DNA of 64,000 nucleotides from Mesorhizobium loti (GTDB lineage Bacteria; Pseudomonadota; Alphaproteobacteria; Rhizobiales; Rhizobiaceae). Numbering within the stretch: position 1 is the stretch's first letter; each line of letters begins with the position of its first letter. The stretch lies in the NCBI GenBank assembly GCA_014189435.1, contig CP050293.1, forward strand, positions 6,577,001 to 6,641,000, written 5' to 3'. Position numbers and translations under genes: made by a program. This document shows positions 29,575 through 39,725 of this stretch, piece by piece. The notes under the pieces were generated by a model that was not told the origin of the DNA, made no database searches, and saw nothing but the letters and a program-made list of their open reading frames with translations.

Positions 29575-30444
29575 ATGCTGATCCGGATCGGCTATGAAAT
29601 CGCCATCGAATGCACCGACGCCACCCCCGTGATTTCGCTGCTCGAGATCCACAAGGACCGCCAGGCCGACATCAAGCGGCAGACGCGCGTGCTGACCTCG
29701 CCTTCTGTGCCGACCAAGCTCTACCACGATCTGCATGGCAATGCCTGCCGCCGCTTCACGGCGCCAGCCGGTGGTTTTCGCATCCTGTATGACGCGGTCG
29801 TCGAGGACAGCGGCGAGACGGACGAGGTCAATACGCTGGCCAGGGAAGTGCCGGTGGCGGAATTGCCCGACGAGGTGCTCTTCTATCTGCTGGGCAGCCG
29901 CTATTGCGAGACAGATCATCTGAGTGGCCTGGCTTGGCAGCTCTTCGGCCATCTCCCGCCCGGCTGGGCGCGCGTGCAGGCGATCGTCGACTATGTCCAC
30001 AACCGGCTGTCCTTCGGCTATGGCTATGCCCGCTCGACCCGCACCGCGGCGCAGGCGCATGAGGAGCGGGTCGGCGTCTGCCGTGACTTTGCCCATCTGG
30101 CGATCACGCTCTGCCGCTGCATGAACATTCCGGCGCGCTATGTGAACGGCTATCTCGGTGATATCGGCGTGCCGGTCGATCCGGCGCCGATGGATTTCTC
30201 GGCCTGGCTGGAAGTGTTCCTCGACGGCAAATGGTACACGTTCGATGCTCGCCACAACACGCCGAGGGCCGGGCGCATCGTCATCGCGCGCGGCCGCGAC
30301 GCCACCGATGTGCCGCTGCTGCATAGCTTCGGCCCGCACCGGCTCAGCCTGTTCAAGGTGTGGACCTACGAACAGGAAGGCAATTTGTTCAACCCGCCCT
30401 ATCACGGCATCGACAGGACGGTCAGCGCGCAGATGCTGGCCTAG
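29575..30444 (+). CDS. Transglutaminase-like domain protein
   Basis: A 289-residue protein with an N-terminal beta-sandwich and a papain-fold transglutaminase core. The nucleophile Cys is C169 in ERVGVCRDFAHLA, preceded by the helix RVQAIVDYVHNRLSF. At the place where most family members have a catalytic His (HAW) this protein has Ser-Ala-Trp (MDFSAWLEVF), and the Asp region reads YTFDARHNTPR, with a nearby His. The subgroup may use that His or be non-catalytic. ATG 29575 follows a plausible GAAGGGGG. Likely a cytosolic peptidase or amidase; substrate unknown. Confidence 0.87.
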   Translation: MLIRIGYEIAIECTDATPVISLLEIHKDRQADIKRQTRVLTSPSVPTKLYHDLHGNACRRFTAPAGGFRILYDAVVEDSGETDEVNTLAREVPVAELPDEVLFYLLGSRYCETDHLSGLAWQLFGHLPPGWARVQAIVDYVHNRLSFGYGYARSTRTAAQAHEERVGVCRDFAHLAITLCRCMNIPARYVNGYLGDIGVPVDPAPMDFSAWLEVFLDGKWYTFDARHNTPRAGRIVIARGRDATDVPLLHSFGPHRLSLFKVWTYEQEGNLFNPPYHGIDRTVSAQMLA

Positions 30445-30649
30445 TCTCCCAGGGTATTTGATCCGACCGCTTCGCGCCCGGCAGGTATCTTCTGTTTACC
30501 AGCCGTTCACCTCTACGCAACTCGAAACCAAACAAGACAATGAGTTGTTAGCGAACTGCTGGTCTTTTGCCATTTGGGGGCGTCACCGGGCTGGAATTCC
30601 GCACTGTTCTTCCCACGACGACGAGGCTGAGGTGAGTGGAGGTTGCACA

Positions 30650-32023
30650 ATGCGGAATTACGGGGGGCTTGTTCACGCGGTCGGCGTTTTCGCCAGACAT
30701 CGTGGTGGAAATTTCGCGATCTTGTTCGGCCTTGGCGCCCCGGTCTTGTTGCTCGCTGTCGGCTTCTCCGTCAACGTAACGCAACTTCACAATGCCAGAT
30801 CGAGCCTGCAGGGCGCGCTCGACGCCGCAGTCACGTCGACAGCGCGCGACCTGACGACCGGCGCCATCAAGCAAGCCGATGCCGACAAATCCGTGCAGGC
30901 CTTTCTGGACGCCAACAGCCAGGCAGGCATCCTGCAGGCCGACCAGATCGTGCTCGACAAGCTGACTGTCAACAAGGGCACCAAGACGGTCCGGGCGGAC
31001 GCCCATGTCGACGTCGCCCTGTATTTCCCGATTTTCGATATGGGTGACATGAAGCGCGTCACTGCTTCCACAACGGCGCTCTATTCGGACAAGACCATCG
31101 AAGTGGCGATGATGCTCGATGTGACCGGGTCCATGGAAGGTCGGAAAATCAAGGATCTGAAGGCGGCCGCGAGCAATGCGGTGGACAGTTTCCTGGGCAA
31201 CAACCAGGATCCGACCCAGCCAAGGGTGCGCGTTGCAATCGTGCCTTATGCGAATTCGGTCAATGCGGGGGCGCTCGCCGCCAGCAGCGTCTATGTCGAA
31301 ACCGATGCCAGCCAGCGCAAGCAGGCGCCCGGCAACACCAGCGCGCAACTTGCTTCAGCCCCGGTGCGCCCGGACAATTGCGCCACCGAACGAAAGGGCG
31401 CCGATCAATATTCCGACGCCGGTCCTGATTCCAGCATGGTCAACCGCGACTATCTGTTGTCGTTGTTCATCAGCAGTCCTCAAGGTGGGAGGACCGCGGC
31501 TTGCCCGGTTGCAGCGGTGGTGCCGTTGACGGCCAACGCCGATACACTCAAGAACGTCATCAAGGATTTTGTCGCTTCGGGTGGCACGGCTGGCCATATC
31601 GGCGTGCAATGGACCTGGTACACGCTCTCGGAGAACTGGCGCAGCGTGATGAAAGCTTCGGAGCGGCCAGCCCGGATGGATCCGAAGAAAGTTGCCAAAT
31701 ATGCGATCCTGATGACCGATGGTGAATTCAACCTGTCCTATTTCGACGCCACCGATGTCGAGGACGTCTACAACAACGCCGGCAAGGAGCCGACCCGGAC
31801 AGCTGCAAAGACGCTTTGTGCCGCCATGCGCGACAAGGGCATCGAGATATTCACGATCGGCTTTGATCTGACAGAACCCAATGCCCAGGCGACGCTGCAG
31901 GATTGTGCCAGCGCCGACAGCGGTTCGATCAAGCATTTCTACCAGGCCGCGACCGGCGCCGAACTGGACAACGCCTTCCAGGCGATTGCCCGCAACATCG
32001 AAACCCTGGCGCTGACCAGATAG
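30650..32023 (+). CDS. TadG-like pilus-assembly protein with vWA domain
   Basis: A 457-residue membrane-anchored protein. The N-terminus (GNFAILFGLGAPVLLLAVGFSV, about 20-41) is the TadE/TadG-like helix, followed by ARSSLQGALDAAVTSTAR. From about residue 150 a von Willebrand A domain begins with a MIDAS-like DVTGSM and continues to ILMTDGEFN and FTIGFDL. Such proteins are surface or pilus-associated. ATG 30650 is preceded by GGAGG. It stands alone, not inside a tad cluster. A hairpin suited to termination lies just after the stop. Confidence 0.87.
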   Translation: MRNYGGLVHAVGVFARHRGGNFAILFGLGAPVLLLAVGFSVNVTQLHNARSSLQGALDAAVTSTARDLTTGAIKQADADKSVQAFLDANSQAGILQADQIVLDKLTVNKGTKTVRADAHVDVALYFPIFDMGDMKRVTASTTALYSDKTIEVAMMLDVTGSMEGRKIKDLKAAASNAVDSFLGNNQDPTQPRVRVAIVPYANSVNAGALAASSVYVETDASQRKQAPGNTSAQLASAPVRPDNCATERKGADQYSDAGPDSSMVNRDYLLSLFISSPQGGRTAACPVAAVVPLTANADTLKNVIKDFVASGGTAGHIGVQWTWYTLSENWRSVMKASERPARMDPKKVAKYAILMTDGEFNLSYFDATDVEDVYNNAGKEPTRTAAKTLCAAMRDKGIEIFTIGFDLTEPNAQATLQDCASADSGSIKHFYQAATGAELDNAFQAIARNIETLALTR

Positions 32024-32030
32024 CAGCCCG

Positions 32031-32065
32031 GACCGGAGCAATCGCGAGGAAGCGATGCGCCGGTC
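32031..32065 (+). terminator. Hairpin downstream of the TadG-like gene
   Basis: GACCGGAGCAATCGC (32031-32045) pairs imperfectly with GCGATGCGCCGGTC (32052-32065) across a 6-nt loop, 7 bp after the stop. It is followed by only two T, so termination may be partial or the hairpin may protect the mRNA 3' end. Confidence 0.5.
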
Positions 32066-32084
32066 TTCAGCTCGCATCATGGTC

Positions 32085-32126
32085 CAAAAGGAAAAGGCCG
32101 CCGCTTCTTTCGAAGCTGGCGGCCTT
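32085..32126 (-). terminator. Intrinsic terminator of the minus-strand mini-gene
   Basis: On the minus strand, AAGGCCGCCAGCTTC (32126-32112), loop GAAA, then GAAGCGGCGGCCTT with a single bulge, followed by TTTCCTTTT. It faces the TadG-like gene and could also receive its transcripts. Confidence 0.8.
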
Positions 32127-32196
32127 CCGTGTTTCCGTCCGTGGCGCGGCCCTGTGGCGATGACCTCAAGAGGTCACCCGCCGCGCATCTCGCGCC

Positions 32197-32268
32197 TTAA
32201 CGGGAAGACTGCTTCCCGAAAGTGCAATCCGCTGAGGCCACGTTCTGGAAAACGAAATCACTCGACAT
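32197..32268 (-). CDS. 23-codon ORF with extended perfect Shine-Dalgarno
   Basis: The small ORF encodes MSSDFVFQNVASADCTFGKQ plus SSR, stop TAA. It is preceded by a ribosome binding site complementary to 15 nt of the 16S rRNA tail, with 7 nt between GGAGG and the ATG. Its last codons overlap a perfect 7-bp hairpin (CGGGAAG-CAGT-CTTCCCG), another hairpin follows the stop, and an intrinsic terminator ends the unit about 70 bp later. The initiation signal and terminator argue for a real transcribed unit. The peptide matches no family known to me. It may be a small protein, a leader peptide, or the coding part of a dual-function RNA. Confidence 0.6.
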   Translation of the reverse strand: MSSDFVFQNVASADCTFGKQSSR

Positions 32269-32284
32269 CGGATCACCTCCTTTC
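32269..32284 (-). promoter_or_regulatory. Shine-Dalgarno complementary to 15 nt of the 16S 3' tail
   Basis: Minus strand reads GAAAGGAGGTGATCCG immediately before the ATG at 32268. GAAAGGAGGTGATCC is the exact complement of the usual 16S rRNA end GGATCACCTCCTTTC. Normal genes in this window show 4-7 nt matches. Confidence 0.85.
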
Positions 32285-32463
32285 GATTTGTTGAACACAT
32301 ACTCATGATGGGGTGCGTTGCAGCAAATGGCAAGGTGCCACCCTCAAAAAGCCGGGTGTGTGTCTTTCCAGACAGGCTTGGCCAGACAGGCTTTGGCCTG
32401 ACGGGCGGCTTGCAGTCCAGGGGCAAACAGACAACATTGGCGCTCTGGCTTCGGGGAGGAAGC

Positions 32464-33732
32464 ATGGACGCCACCGACAAGGCCGCGCGGATCGTTCGAA
32501 CGGTTGTTGAAACGCTGAAGCCGGGCTTTGCTGTCAAGCTGTGGACCGGCGAGCGGATTGGCCCCGCCACCGGCCCTGTACTCACCGTCAACGACCCGGA
32601 CATTGTCTGGCAGATGGTTCGCCGACCCAACTTCTCGACACTGATCGAGATGTGGATTTCCAAGGCCGTCGATGTCGAAGACGGATCGCTGTTTGATTTC
32701 TACGCCCTGCCTTCGCAAGGCAAGCTCGGGTCGAAACTCAAGACCTTGCCAAAGCTGGCAATCCTGCGTGACCTGCCGGCCGTGCTGTTTTCAAGGAAAC
32801 AGATGACGGCGCGGACCGATCTTTCGGGGCGTAATCCCTTCGTCAGCGGTTCGAGCCAGGAAGCGATCCAGCATCACTATGACATCTCGAATGCCTTCTA
32901 CCGGCTCTTCCTCGACGAGCGCATGGTCTACAGCTGTGGCTACTTCAAGGATTTCGCCAACGGCATCGACCAGGCGCAGACCGACAAGCTCGACCATATC
33001 TGTCGCAAGCTCCGGCTGAAGCCTGGCGAACGACTGCTCGACATCGGCTGTGGCTGGGGAGCGATGCTCATCCATGCCGCGAAGAACTATGGCGTCATCG
33101 GCCGTGGTGTCTCGCTGTCGGAGGCGCAGACCAATCTTGCCCGCAAGCGCATTCGCACCGAGGGGCTGGAGGACCGCATCACCATCGAGATAAAATCCTA
33201 TGCCGAACTCTCCGGCTCGTTCGACAAGATCTCGTCGATCGGCATGTTCGAGCACCTCGGCCTTGCCAACCATGCCGCCTATTTCTCGACCGTCCATCGC
33301 CTGCTCAAGCCGGGCGGCATCTACCTGCACCATGCCATCACCAGGCGCGGCAAGGGCAGCGCGAAGAAGACGCTGCGCAAGGGCGCGGAATACAAGGCGC
33401 TGATCAAATACATCTTTCCCGGTGGCGAGGTCGACACGATCGGCATGACGCTCGGCAATCTCGAGGCGCATGGTTTTCTGGTCCACGATGTCGAGAATTT
33501 GCGCGAACACTATGCCCGCACCTGCAGGCTGTGGGCGGAGCGCCTGCACGCACGCTTTGACGAGGCAATCGCCGAGGTGGGAGAAGCCAAGGCGCGGCTA
33601 TGGCTGCTCTACCTGACGGGCTGTTCGATCACCTTCGAACGCGCCTCGGCACAGATTTTCCAGACCGTCGTCACCAAGCGCGCGCGTGGCCCGAGCGGGC
33701 TGCCGCCGACGCGGGCGGATCTGTATCAATGA
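32464..33732 (+). CDS. cfa: Cyclopropane-fatty-acyl-phospholipid synthase family protein
   Basis: A 422-residue SAM-dependent enzyme that would add a methylene group across double bonds of membrane phospholipid acyl chains. The SAM-binding motif LLDIGCGWGAM is at about 191-201. Other family features are QHHYDISNAFYRLFLDERMVYSCGYF, FDKISSIGMFEHLG, and the C-terminal FERASAQIFQTV. Length is close to the family norm of about 400. ATG 32464 follows GGGGAGGAA. It abuts the convergent MOSC gene with no bases between the two stop codons. Confidence 0.93.
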   Translation: MDATDKAARIVRTVVETLKPGFAVKLWTGERIGPATGPVLTVNDPDIVWQMVRRPNFSTLIEMWISKAVDVEDGSLFDFYALPSQGKLGSKLKTLPKLAILRDLPAVLFSRKQMTARTDLSGRNPFVSGSSQEAIQHHYDISNAFYRLFLDERMVYSCGYFKDFANGIDQAQTDKLDHICRKLRLKPGERLLDIGCGWGAMLIHAAKNYGVIGRGVSLSEAQTNLARKRIRTEGLEDRITIEIKSYAELSGSFDKISSIGMFEHLGLANHAAYFSTVHRLLKPGGIYLHHAITRRGKGSAKKTLRKGAEYKALIKYIFPGGEVDTIGMTLGNLEAHGFLVHDVENLREHYARTCRLWAERLHARFDEAIAEVGEAKARLWLLYLTGCSITFERASAQIFQTVVTKRARGPSGLPPTRADLYQ

Positions 33733-34481
33733 TCAGATGAAGCGCATCGTGTCGCCGATCTCGACGCTGGCCGGCCGATCGACCGTGCAATAGACGCCGA
33801 GATTGTGCGCGTTGTGGCGAACCAGATTGCGCAGGATCGCCGGATCGTTTTCGAAGCCGTCCTGGGCGATGATGGTGAAACCGCAGCGGCGACAGGGTTC
33901 CGAGATGGTCAGCAGCAGGTCGCCGATCGCCAGCTTGCGGCCGATCCATTCCGTCTCGGGAAACGACCCTTCGATTGCCGCCATGTCGACGACGATGTTG
34001 GGACGAAAACGGCGCGGGTCGGGGGCGCCTTCCGGATGCAGTGCCTTCAGGCGCGCCAGCGAAGCCGTCGTCAACAGATGGATCGGCGCCTTGCGATAAC
34101 GCTCCGCCGTCAGCGGGCCGGAATAGCCGGACGCGGCATTCTCACGGCGAAACGGCCGGATCGAGGCTTCGAAGCCGAGATAGGCCGACACCGCGCGGTC
34201 GCTCTCGATACCCGGCGCAGCCAGCCAGCCGCCGTCCGGGACGGCGATCTCGAGTTCGCGGGCCGGTGACAGCCGGGTGCGAATGCGCGGCACCTTGTGC
34301 CATTTCGCGTCGCGGTCCGGCCGGGCGATTTCATTGTCGGACACGTCGACAAGGCCGAACAGGCGGTCGCCGTCGATGCTTTCGACCTCGACCGAAATCG
34401 CCTCCAGGCGCTCGCCGGCAAGCGAACTCGCCGGATAGCGCCAGAGCTCACTGACAGTGCCCAGCGCGGCCTCGTCCTGCA

Positions 34482-34482
<1 letters not shown>
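33733..34482 (-). CDS. MOSC-domain protein
   Basis: A 249-residue protein with an N-terminal beta-barrel MOSC_N-like part (GTVSELWRYPASSLAGERL) and a C-terminal MOSC domain ending in EIGDTMRF. The Cys in SEPCRRCGFTIIAQDG corresponds to the conserved MOSC cysteine region. Such proteins bind molybdenum cofactor or carry sulfur. Its ATG shares one base with the stop of acs (TGATG), so the two are translationally coupled. Confidence 0.87.
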
Positions 34483-36437
<1,955 letters not shown>

Positions 36438-36753
36438 TCCTGACTTTCCTCCCAAACCAATCCGCCGGCTTGAAACGCCGGTGGGATCGCGGCAGAGCTG
36501 CCCGCGAATTCGGCGGCATTATTACCAGTTCGTCTGTGATCGCAATATTAGACGTTGGATTCGCGCGGCGGGATGCCGCAGGGGGCTTCTCCGGGGCTGT
36601 CAGCACTCGGACAAGCTCGCTGCTAACTGCATGTTTTCGCGCGGAAAACCTGTTCTTGATCAGGAAAAATCAATAGACAGTTAAGCAACGGCGCGCACAC
36701 TCTGACGTTGGGAGGAAAGGAGACTCAACCAGGGACCGCCCAAGGGGACTGCC
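36438..36753. other. 316-bp divergent promoter region between acs and usg
   Basis: No gene seen. The region must hold the acs promoter (minus) and the usg promoter (plus). On the minus strand TTGCGA (36577 region) and TAATAA lie 15-16 bp apart, a possible but weak acs promoter. On the plus strand no clear hexamer pair stands out. Part of the interval is AT-richer than its surroundings (around 36610-36690). Confidence 0.4.
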
Positions 36754-37026
36754 ATGCGCGACCATTCCGAAATGGACCTGATGCTCAAAGGCTATGGCTT
36801 GACCACGGCCAAGATTCTCTATCACTTTCCCGACCATCCGCATCTGCTGCAGAGCTACATCTGGCAAGATTATGACCTCGCTCCGGAATTTCCGGTGCTG
36901 ATACGGTTCATCGAATTCTGGAAGGCCAAGCTGGACGGGCCGCTGCATTCGATCAGCTACACGCACCAGAAGCTGATCGCGCCGAATGAATGGCGCAAGG
37001 TGGACGGCGAGTTCGTGCTGCACTGA
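36754..37026 (+). CDS. usg: Usg family protein
   Basis: A 90-residue protein that matches the Usg family by its pattern MLKGYGLTTAKILYHFPDHP, LLQSYIWQDYDLAPEFPVL, and FIEFWKAKLDGPLHSISYTH. The name comes from an open frame near a tryptophan operon; no function is established. It is strongly conserved and short in alphaproteobacteria. ATG 36754 is preceded by AAGGGGA. No trp gene is nearby here. Confidence 0.88.
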   Translation: MRDHSEMDLMLKGYGLTTAKILYHFPDHPHLLQSYIWQDYDLAPEFPVLIRFIEFWKAKLDGPLHSISYTHQKLIAPNEWRKVDGEFVLH

Positions 37027-37078
37027 GAGCAGTAGGCAGGCATTTTATCGACCACTAGTGGTTGGCGCAAACGCCCAT

Positions 37079-37272
37079 CGCGTCGTCATCCACGGGCGAA
37101 GCAAGGAGCGAAGCGACGCGGCGCAGACCCGAGGATCCATGCCGGGACTCCGAAGCGTCACAACGGTGCAGAATTCTGCTCCGCTGCACTTTACGGCCAA
37201 GGTCGCGGCATGGATCCTCGGGTCTTCGCGACGCCGCTTCGCGGCTGCTCCGCCCGTGGATGACGAAGTTGA
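37079..37272. repeat. Intergenic element with about 65-bp inverted arms
   Basis: The left arm begins CGTCGTCATCCACGGGCG and ends at CCGAGGATCCATGCCG; the right arm (37206-37270) is its imperfect reverse complement beginning CGGCATGGATCCTCGG. A central part of about 60 bp contains AGAATTCTGCTCCGCTGCAC. It fills the 305-bp gap between usg and the convergent aldo-keto reductase gene. Confidence 0.8.
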
Positions 37273-37331
37273 GGGGCTACGGCTACCCCCCAATGTCTAT
37301 GGCGGCCCCGGAACGTGGGACTGCGACTTAA

Positions 37332-38366
37332 TCACACCGCTGGCGGGTTGAGCCGGGCAAAGCCTTCCTGGCGGCGATAGGGGAAATACGGGTAGGGCGC
37401 GGTGACTTCGCTTGCAGCGTCGAGTGTCCCGATCTGCTCCGGCGTCAACGTCCAGCCGACGGCGCCGAGATTCTGGCGCAGCTGTTCCTCGTTGCGGGCG
37501 CCGATGATGACCGACGACACGGTGGGGCGCTGCAGCAGCCAGTTGATGGCGATCTGCGGCACGGTCTTGCCGGTTTCCTGCGCCACCGCGTCCAGCGCAT
37601 CCATGACCCGGTAGAGATGCTCGTCCTCGACCGGCGGCCCGAAGCTCGCCGTGTCGTGCAGCCGGCTCTTTTCCGGCAAGGGCTGGCCACGGCGGATCTT
37701 GCCGGTCAGGCGGCCCCAGCCAAGCGGGCTCCACACCAATGCGCCGACGCCCTGGTCGAGGCCGAGCGGCATCAGTTCCCACTCATAGTCGCGACCGACC
37801 AGCGAGTAGTAGACCTGATGCGCGACATAACGCGGGTAGCCTTGGCTGTCGGCTTGCGCCAGCGACTTCATCACTTGCCAGCCGGAGAAATTGGAGACGC
37901 CGACATAGCGCAGCTTGCCGGCGCGCACGAGTTCGTCCAGCGTCGACAGAACCTCCGCGATCGGGGTGCCGGCATCGAAGGCATGCAGTTGCAAAAGGTC
38001 GATGTAGTCGGTGCCGAGACGGGTCAGCGCGGCGTCCACGGATTTGATCAGCCGCGACCGCGACGAGCCGTAGTCGGCCGGGCCGTCGCCCATCGGCAGC
38101 GAGGTCTTGGTCGAGATCAGCACGGCGTCGCGGCGCCCCTTGATGGCTTCGCCAAGCACCTCTTCCGAGGCGCCGTTCGAATAGACGTCGGCGGTGTCGA
38201 ACAGGTTGACGCCGGCCTCCAGGCAGATGTCGATCAGCCGCCGCGCTTCCCTGGCATCGCTGTTGCCCCAGGCGCCGAACAGCGGGCCGGAGCCGCCAAA
38301 GGTTCCCGCGCCGAATGAGAGTGCGGGCACTTTCAGGCCCGATGCACCGAGACGTCGATAGTTCAT
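37332..38366 (-). CDS. Aldo/keto reductase 1
   Basis: A 344-residue NADPH-dependent TIM-barrel oxidoreductase. The catalytic tetrad is visible: Asp in NLFDTADVY, Tyr in the same stretch, Lys in VLISTKTSLPMG, and His in LLQLHAFD. The N-terminus MNYRRLGASGLKVPALSFG and the cofactor-binding end VSSVIIGARNEEQLRQNL are typical of the YhdN/Tas-like subgroup. ATG 38366 follows AGGAG. It lies 58 bp downstream of an MFS gene on the same strand and is probably cotranscribed. Confidence 0.92.
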   Translation of the reverse strand: MNYRRLGASGLKVPALSFGAGTFGGSGPLFGAWGNSDAREARRLIDICLEAGVNLFDTADVYSNGASEEVLGEAIKGRRDAVLISTKTSLPMGDGPADYGSSRSRLIKSVDAALTRLGTDYIDLLQLHAFDAGTPIAEVLSTLDELVRAGKLRYVGVSNFSGWQVMKSLAQADSQGYPRYVAHQVYYSLVGRDYEWELMPLGLDQGVGALVWSPLGWGRLTGKIRRGQPLPEKSRLHDTASFGPPVEDEHLYRVMDALDAVAQETGKTVPQIAINWLLQRPTVSSVIIGARNEEQLRQNLGAVGWTLTPEQIGTLDAASEVTAPYPYFPYRRQEGFARLNPPAV

Positions 38367-38424
38367 CTTTTTACTCCTGGTGGTGTGGAATGAAGGGTGT
38401 CGAAAGCGGGTTTGCCGAGGACGG

Positions 38425-39606
38425 TCACGACCGAATGGTGGCAGGCTCGCCGAGCGTGGCGGTACGATCGAGACGCAGCGCCAGTCCGGCCACGCCGAGG
38501 GCCGCGACCGGCAGCAAGGCGGCGACCCAGGTGAGGGAACCCAGACCAAACCCGTGGGCAATCACCGCACCACCAAGCCAGGCGCCCGCGGCGTTGCCGA
38601 GATTGAAGGCGGCGATGTTGAAGGACGAGGCGAGGCTTTGGCCGGCACCTTGCGCCTTGTCCAGCACCCACATCTGCAGCGGCGCCACCGTGGCGAAGGC
38701 GGCAGCGCCGAGCAGGCCGACATAGATGACGGCCATCACCTGGCTGTGGATGGCGAAGGTCATGGTGGCGAGCACCAGTGCCAGCACCACGAGACTGCCC
38801 AGCACGGCCGGCACCAGCCATCGATCGGCGACCTTGCCGCCAAGCAAATTGCCGGCGATGAGACCGCCGCCGAAGACGAGCAGGATCGGCGACACGGCCG
38901 CTTCCTTGAAGCCGCTGATCTCAGTCAACAATGGAGCGATATAGGTGAAGACGGCGAAGACGCCGGCATAGCCGAGCACGGTGGTGGCAAGACCGAGCAG
39001 GACGGGCGTGCGGCGCAAAACGGCAAGATCGGCGCGCAGGTCGCTCTTTTCGGGCGCCGTCCGGCTGCGCGGCACCAGGGCCAGGATGACGGCGAAGGCC
39101 GCCAGGCCGACCAATGTCACCGCCCAGAAGGTCGCCCGCCAGCCGAAAGCCTGGCCGAGCCAGGTGCCGAAGGGCACGCCGAGAATGTTGGCGATGGTCA
39201 GGCCGGTGAACATCAGCGCGATCGCCGAGGCCTTCTTGTTGGGCGCGACCAAGCCGGTGGCGACGACGGAGCCGACGCCGAAGAAGGTGCCGTGGGCGAA
39301 GGCGGTGATGATGCGGGCGCCCATCAGCGTCCAGTAGTCGGGCGCCAGCGCACAGGCGAGATTGCCAAGCGTGAAGATCGCCATCAGCGCCAGAAGCACG
39401 GTCTTGCGTGGCCAGTTGCCGGTGGCGATGGTCAGCAAGGGCGCGCCGATGACGACGCCGAGGGCATAGCCCGAAATGAGCTGGCCGGCGGCCGAGATCG
39501 AAACGCCGAGATCCTTGCTGACATCGAGCAGCAGACCCATGATGACAAATTCGGTGACGCCAATGCCGAAGGCGCCGGCGGCGAGAGCGTAGAGAGCAAG
39601 AGGCAT
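38425..39606 (-). CDS. MFS transporter, DHA1 (YdhP/AraJ-like) type
   Basis: A 393-residue inner-membrane transporter with 12 predicted helices. The start MPLALYALAAGAFGIGVTEF and the motif GVVIGAPLLTIATGNWPRK are characteristic of DHA1 proton-coupled efflux pumps of the AraJ/YdhP group. ATG 39606 is used because it reproduces that N-terminus; the longer frame upstream is intergenic. It is divergent from a LysR gene and probably forms an operon with the aldo/keto reductase, suggesting export or detoxification of a carbonyl compound. Confidence 0.9.
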   Translation of the reverse strand: MPLALYALAAGAFGIGVTEFVIMGLLLDVSKDLGVSISAAGQLISGYALGVVIGAPLLTIATGNWPRKTVLLALMAIFTLGNLACALAPDYWTLMGARIITAFAHGTFFGVGSVVATGLVAPNKKASAIALMFTGLTIANILGVPFGTWLGQAFGWRATFWAVTLVGLAAFAVILALVPRSRTAPEKSDLRADLAVLRRTPVLLGLATTVLGYAGVFAVFTYIAPLLTEISGFKEAAVSPILLVFGGGLIAGNLLGGKVADRWLVPAVLGSLVVLALVLATMTFAIHSQVMAVIYVGLLGAAAFATVAPLQMWVLDKAQGAGQSLASSFNIAAFNLGNAAGAWLGGAVIAHGFGLGSLTWVAALLPVAALGVAGLALRLDRTATLGEPATIRS

Positions 39607-39707
39607 GGCGAGTTCCACTTCGATGACGAAGAGCGCCGTCCCGCGCCCCGGCCCCTGAGATCGTGTTGCCATGCATTGTGAACCAGACTTGCCCTGGGCA
39701 CATTTTC

Positions 39708-39724
39708 TGTGAAATAGATTCACA
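39708..39724 (+). promoter_or_regulatory. Putative LysR operator, TGTGAA-N5-TTCACA
   Basis: Perfect dyad TGTGAAATAGATTCACA (17 bp, fits T-N11-A core) ending one base before the LysR ATG. A related half-site, TTGTGAACC, lies about 30 bp upstream near 39677. Such placement fits autoregulation and control of the divergent MFS gene. Confidence 0.6.
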
Positions 39725-39725
39725 A

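Larger units (their letters stand above)
32085..32310 (-). ncRNA. Candidate short structured transcript around the 23-codon ORF
   Basis: Inferred RNA of about 200 nt from near 32300 to the terminator at 32085. In order it would carry the extended Shine-Dalgarno, the mini-ORF, a hairpin across the ORF end (around 32201-32218), a hairpin with stem TGACCTC-TT-GAGGTCA (32161-32176), and the terminator hairpin. Upstream on the minus strand, CTTGCC near 32336 could serve as a -35 element, but the -10 is poor. The rest of the 440-bp gap between the TadG-like and CFA genes holds the CFA leader. Confidence 0.45.

Noticed and set aside
32270..32284. 16S rRNA 3'-end sequence on the plus strand
   Set aside because: Only 15 nt match; nothing upstream resembles 16S rRNA, so it is not a rRNA remnant but the complement of a Shine-Dalgarno.
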